Source of the DNA: Centrapalus pauciflorus
Taxonomy: Eukaryota; Streptophyta; Magnoliopsida; Asterales; Asteraceae
NCBI GenBank assembly: GCA_020465985.1
Contig: JAANYP010002078.1
Coordinates: 287,187-351,186 of the forward strand
Length of the DNA: 64,000 nt
Direction: 5' to 3'
Part shown: positions 61,801 to 64,000 of the stretch, one piece after another
Position numbering within the stretch: the first letter of the stretch is position 1
Layout: every line of letters starts with the position of its first letter
The notes under the pieces: generated by a model
Seen by the model: only the letters and a program-made list of their open reading frames with translations
The model's database searches: none
What the model was told of the DNA's origin: nothing
Program-made: the position numbers and the translations under genes

Positions 61801-63975
61801 AGTGGTGATGTTCGTTTATTACAGACAATTGGTTTCTGCATCTCCTGGAACTCCGCTGTTTGAAATTTTTGTGGTCAGAGAGACTGATGAAACGTACACA
61901 ATGCAGGTTACTTACAAATTTTTATTTTATGTTGATCAGAAAGTTGGTCTTGGACCAATGATCTTGCTTAGATTGATCTCATAAACATACACATGATTGT
62001 ATCATTCCTTTCATTTCTAAGGTCTGGTGCCTTGAACTTATCTCACTGCTTTGTGTTAAATGTTAGTGAAATTTCTTCAGGTCCATTGGATGAAATTTTA
62101 TCATGCTCCCATTCCATATCAACTGCACTGATCTTCAATCTATTTTGACAGGTTGTGTTCATGCAGCGAGCTAAAGCAAGCAACTTGAAAGCCATGGCTC
62201 CAACCAATTCCACATCCACGAAAGGGACATCAATGTCGGATATCGAGAATGCATCTGTGATTGATGTGAAAGTGAATGATGATAAACCTGGTAAAAATGA
62301 TGAGAAAAGCATAAATTTTGAGGGAGCCACTGAGGACGGGATAAGAAGCGTGATAAATTTTCTTAAAGACAAAATTCCTGAACTCAAAATAAAAGACCTG
62401 AAAGTTATGAAAGTTGATGTTGAAGAAGTGATGGAGGATGTCGATACTGTGAATCAGATGATACAAGAAGATGATGAGAAATCGACTTCAGATGAAGAAT
62501 CTGATGATGAAACTACCGATCTGGATGACCCTCAACCTGACAGGGTTGTCGTGGGAGCAAACAGTGATGCGATGGAAGACGGGAAAAATTTAGAAATGAA
62601 GCTTTTTGTTGGTGGGGTTTTACACAATAGAGAGGATACTCCCGCAAAGGATGAATTTGTTCGTGTTCCTGCTGAAATTGAAGAAATGGAAAAAGACTCT
62701 TTTGTGCTACATGTTCCCATCAAAAGTCACGATAATGATAGTGAGGAAAGCATTGCATCTAAAGTGAATATAGCTGCTATCGCTAGTCAAGGTGTTTCCG
62801 AACTGATGCCTCCTGATGTGGCCAAGGCATTATGGAGTTCTGATAAAGTTTCTCGTAAGGTAAGGGTAGGATAGAACTTTAAAATTGGTACGTTTTCATT
62901 TATTTATTTTTGGCCTTTTCACAAAGCGCTTATTCGCTTAATATTGGGAACAATGAACAGAAGTGTGAATGACTTGCATCATCTTATTGCCGGTGTTACC
63001 AATGTTCTTTATACATGTACATCCTTGGAAATGCATTTCATTCATGTTTCTGAACTTGCATGTCCTCCGTTATCAACAAAATAAATCCATTGTTATAAAT
63101 CTTTAGGTCTCAAGGGATGTTCGTGAAATTGTCAAGTTTGCAGTCAGTCAGGCAAAGAAGCGAGAGAAATTGTCTGAATATACAAATTTTAGTCGAATCA
63201 CCACATCCAGAGGGGAGTTAGATCCATTTGAAGGTGAGTGCTCTCTACCCCCCCCAACCCAAAAAAATAAATAAATAAATAACTGTGGAGAATAAAACTG
63301 GGAATACTCTGTTAAGATGATTGGTTGGTTCCTATGTAGGCCTTTATGTTGGTGCATTTGGCCCATATGGTACTGAGGTGGTACAGTTAAGGCGTAAATA
63401 TGGCAACTGGAGTGGTGCGAATGACGTTGAGTTCTTTGAGTACGTGGAAGCTGTGAAGGTGACAGGCGATCTTAATGTTCCTGCTGGTCAGGTTAGTAAT
63501 TTTTTGGTCTCCACAAGTCGTAAATGATTTCCTTTGACAATTTTGTTGTCTCTTGCACTTTTTTATGGCATGCTTGACTCATTATTTTTTTCATCTTTAG
63601 GTGACATTCCGTGCTAAAATTGCAAAAAGCAGCCACTTCTCGAACCGTGGGATGTATCCAGATGAATTGGGAGTGGTAATTCTTCATACTACTGTTTTCT
63701 CTACACGTATCCTTGTGTGCTAAACCTTCCGTATCCTGTGCTTGTGCCCATAAATTAGCAGTGTGTTCTTTCTCCTATTTTTTGTTAATTTGATTTTGGG
63801 GTTTGATTGGTAATTTCGAGGCCATCTCTGGTTTGATAAGTTTGATTCAAACGACATCTCATTTATTGAATCGTGATGTTAGGTTGCGAATTACAAAGGT
63901 CAAGGTAGGATTGCGGAATTTGGTTTCAAAAATCCAAAGTGGGTAGAGGGCGAACTTCTCCAACTCAATGGCAAG
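58898..63975 (+). CDS. EX1: EXECUTER1, chloroplast singlet-oxygen signalling protein (3' end beyond window)
   Basis: Ten exons join in frame: 58898-59191, 61216-61332, 61409-61474, 61625-61731, 61825-61906, 62152-62859, 63107-63233, 63340-63491, 63601-63675 and 63883-63975, 607 codons, with a further exon or exons beyond the window. The N-terminus is rich in S/A/T, as a chloroplast transit peptide. A UVR-like helix pair (LEEAIEKEDFQEASKLKTAI) spans about residues 100-140, then GWWVGYS...GRLIRITPG, an acidic stretch (about 300-345) and the conserved C-terminal region (LDPFEGLYVGAFGPYGTE, EFFEYVEAVKVTGD, GFKNPKWVEGE). EX1 sits at thylakoid grana margins and senses singlet oxygen, with FtsH-dependent turnover. 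Trp596 (PKWVEG) probably equals the oxidised tryptophan (Trp643) of Arabidopsis EX1, but I could not align it. EXECUTER2 is the alternative; the long exon 6 favours EX1. Confidence 0.92.
59629..59700. repeat. Short tandem repeat in EX1 intron 1
   Basis: gtgggaaaagtggctgcata followed by gaaaagtg is repeated about 2.3 times with a period of about 31 bp. It is intronic. Confidence 0.85.
59800..60640. other. Possible insertion in EX1 intron 1
   Basis: Part of the 2-kb first intron has a GC content unlike its surroundings (60060-60190) and a 67-codon minus frame without a known motif. ggatgttacagtgagccgg near 60240 recalls LTR sequence. This could be an old retroelement piece; no boundaries were found. 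Confidence 0.35.
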
Positions 63976-64000
63976 GTAATTTTATATTGGATTTTCTGAT

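Noticed and set aside
62043..62387. 114-codon minus-strand frame within EXECUTER1
   Set aside because: Antisense shadow of coding exon 6.

Overview
This is a stretch of nuclear DNA from a flowering plant, most likely a eudicot. It is strongly AT-rich, its genes have many GT-AG introns, and repeats dominate it: a Ty3/Gypsy chromovirus, hAT, PIF/Harbinger, Mutator-like and Helitron-like elements, and ten long (TA)n tracts. I cannot name the species. Four protein-coding genes could be rebuilt exon by exon. They are a bHLH factor (34.0-35.1 kb, minus), a SIS3-type RING-H2 E3 ligase (47.3-51.0 kb, plus), the RNase P/MRP subunit POP5 (52.6-53.3 kb, minus) and the first ten coding exons of EXECUTER1 (58.9 kb to the window end, plus).

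Layout. 0-8.4 kb: a young Tekay/Del-like chromovirus with an intact gag-pol frame, sitting inside a small (TA)n-associated MITE; the outer 198 bp of its 5' LTR is missing. 8.7-10.9 kb: a decayed LINE cut by two hAT elements, each with a perfect 8-bp target duplication. 11-15.2 kb: MITEs, a foldback element, and a hAT element nested in a Tourist-like MITE. 15.8-19.1 kb: a long-TIR element holding a 2.2-kb solo LTR with a perfect 5-bp duplication. 19.3-22.3 kb: a Helitron-like element followed by a 1.78-kb near-perfect hairpin. 22.8-30.3 kb: an LTR fragment, Helitron ends, MITEs and an unexplained GC-rich island. 30.9-33.8 kb: a dead Harbinger transposase interrupted by a MULE-MITE, then more MITEs. 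36.4-46.9 kb: MITEs, a split hAT element, a 0.5-kb tandem duplication and two related Pack-MULE-like elements, one of which carries a cystatin gene fragment. 47-54.8 kb: the SIS3 and POP5 genes. 55.5-58.6 kb: three small elements strung between (TA)n tracts, then a Helitron and further MITEs. 58.9-64 kb: EXECUTER1.

The genes do not form a pathway. SIS3 acts in sugar response and ubiquitination, POP5 in tRNA/rRNA processing, EXECUTER1 in plastid singlet-oxygen signalling, and the bHLH in transcription. The best candidates for something undescribed are the (TA)n-associated MITE families, one with an internal minisatellite built on gatgcatcacgcg, and the Pack-MULE pair with the captured cystatin. 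All family assignments come from reading motifs; no database search was run.
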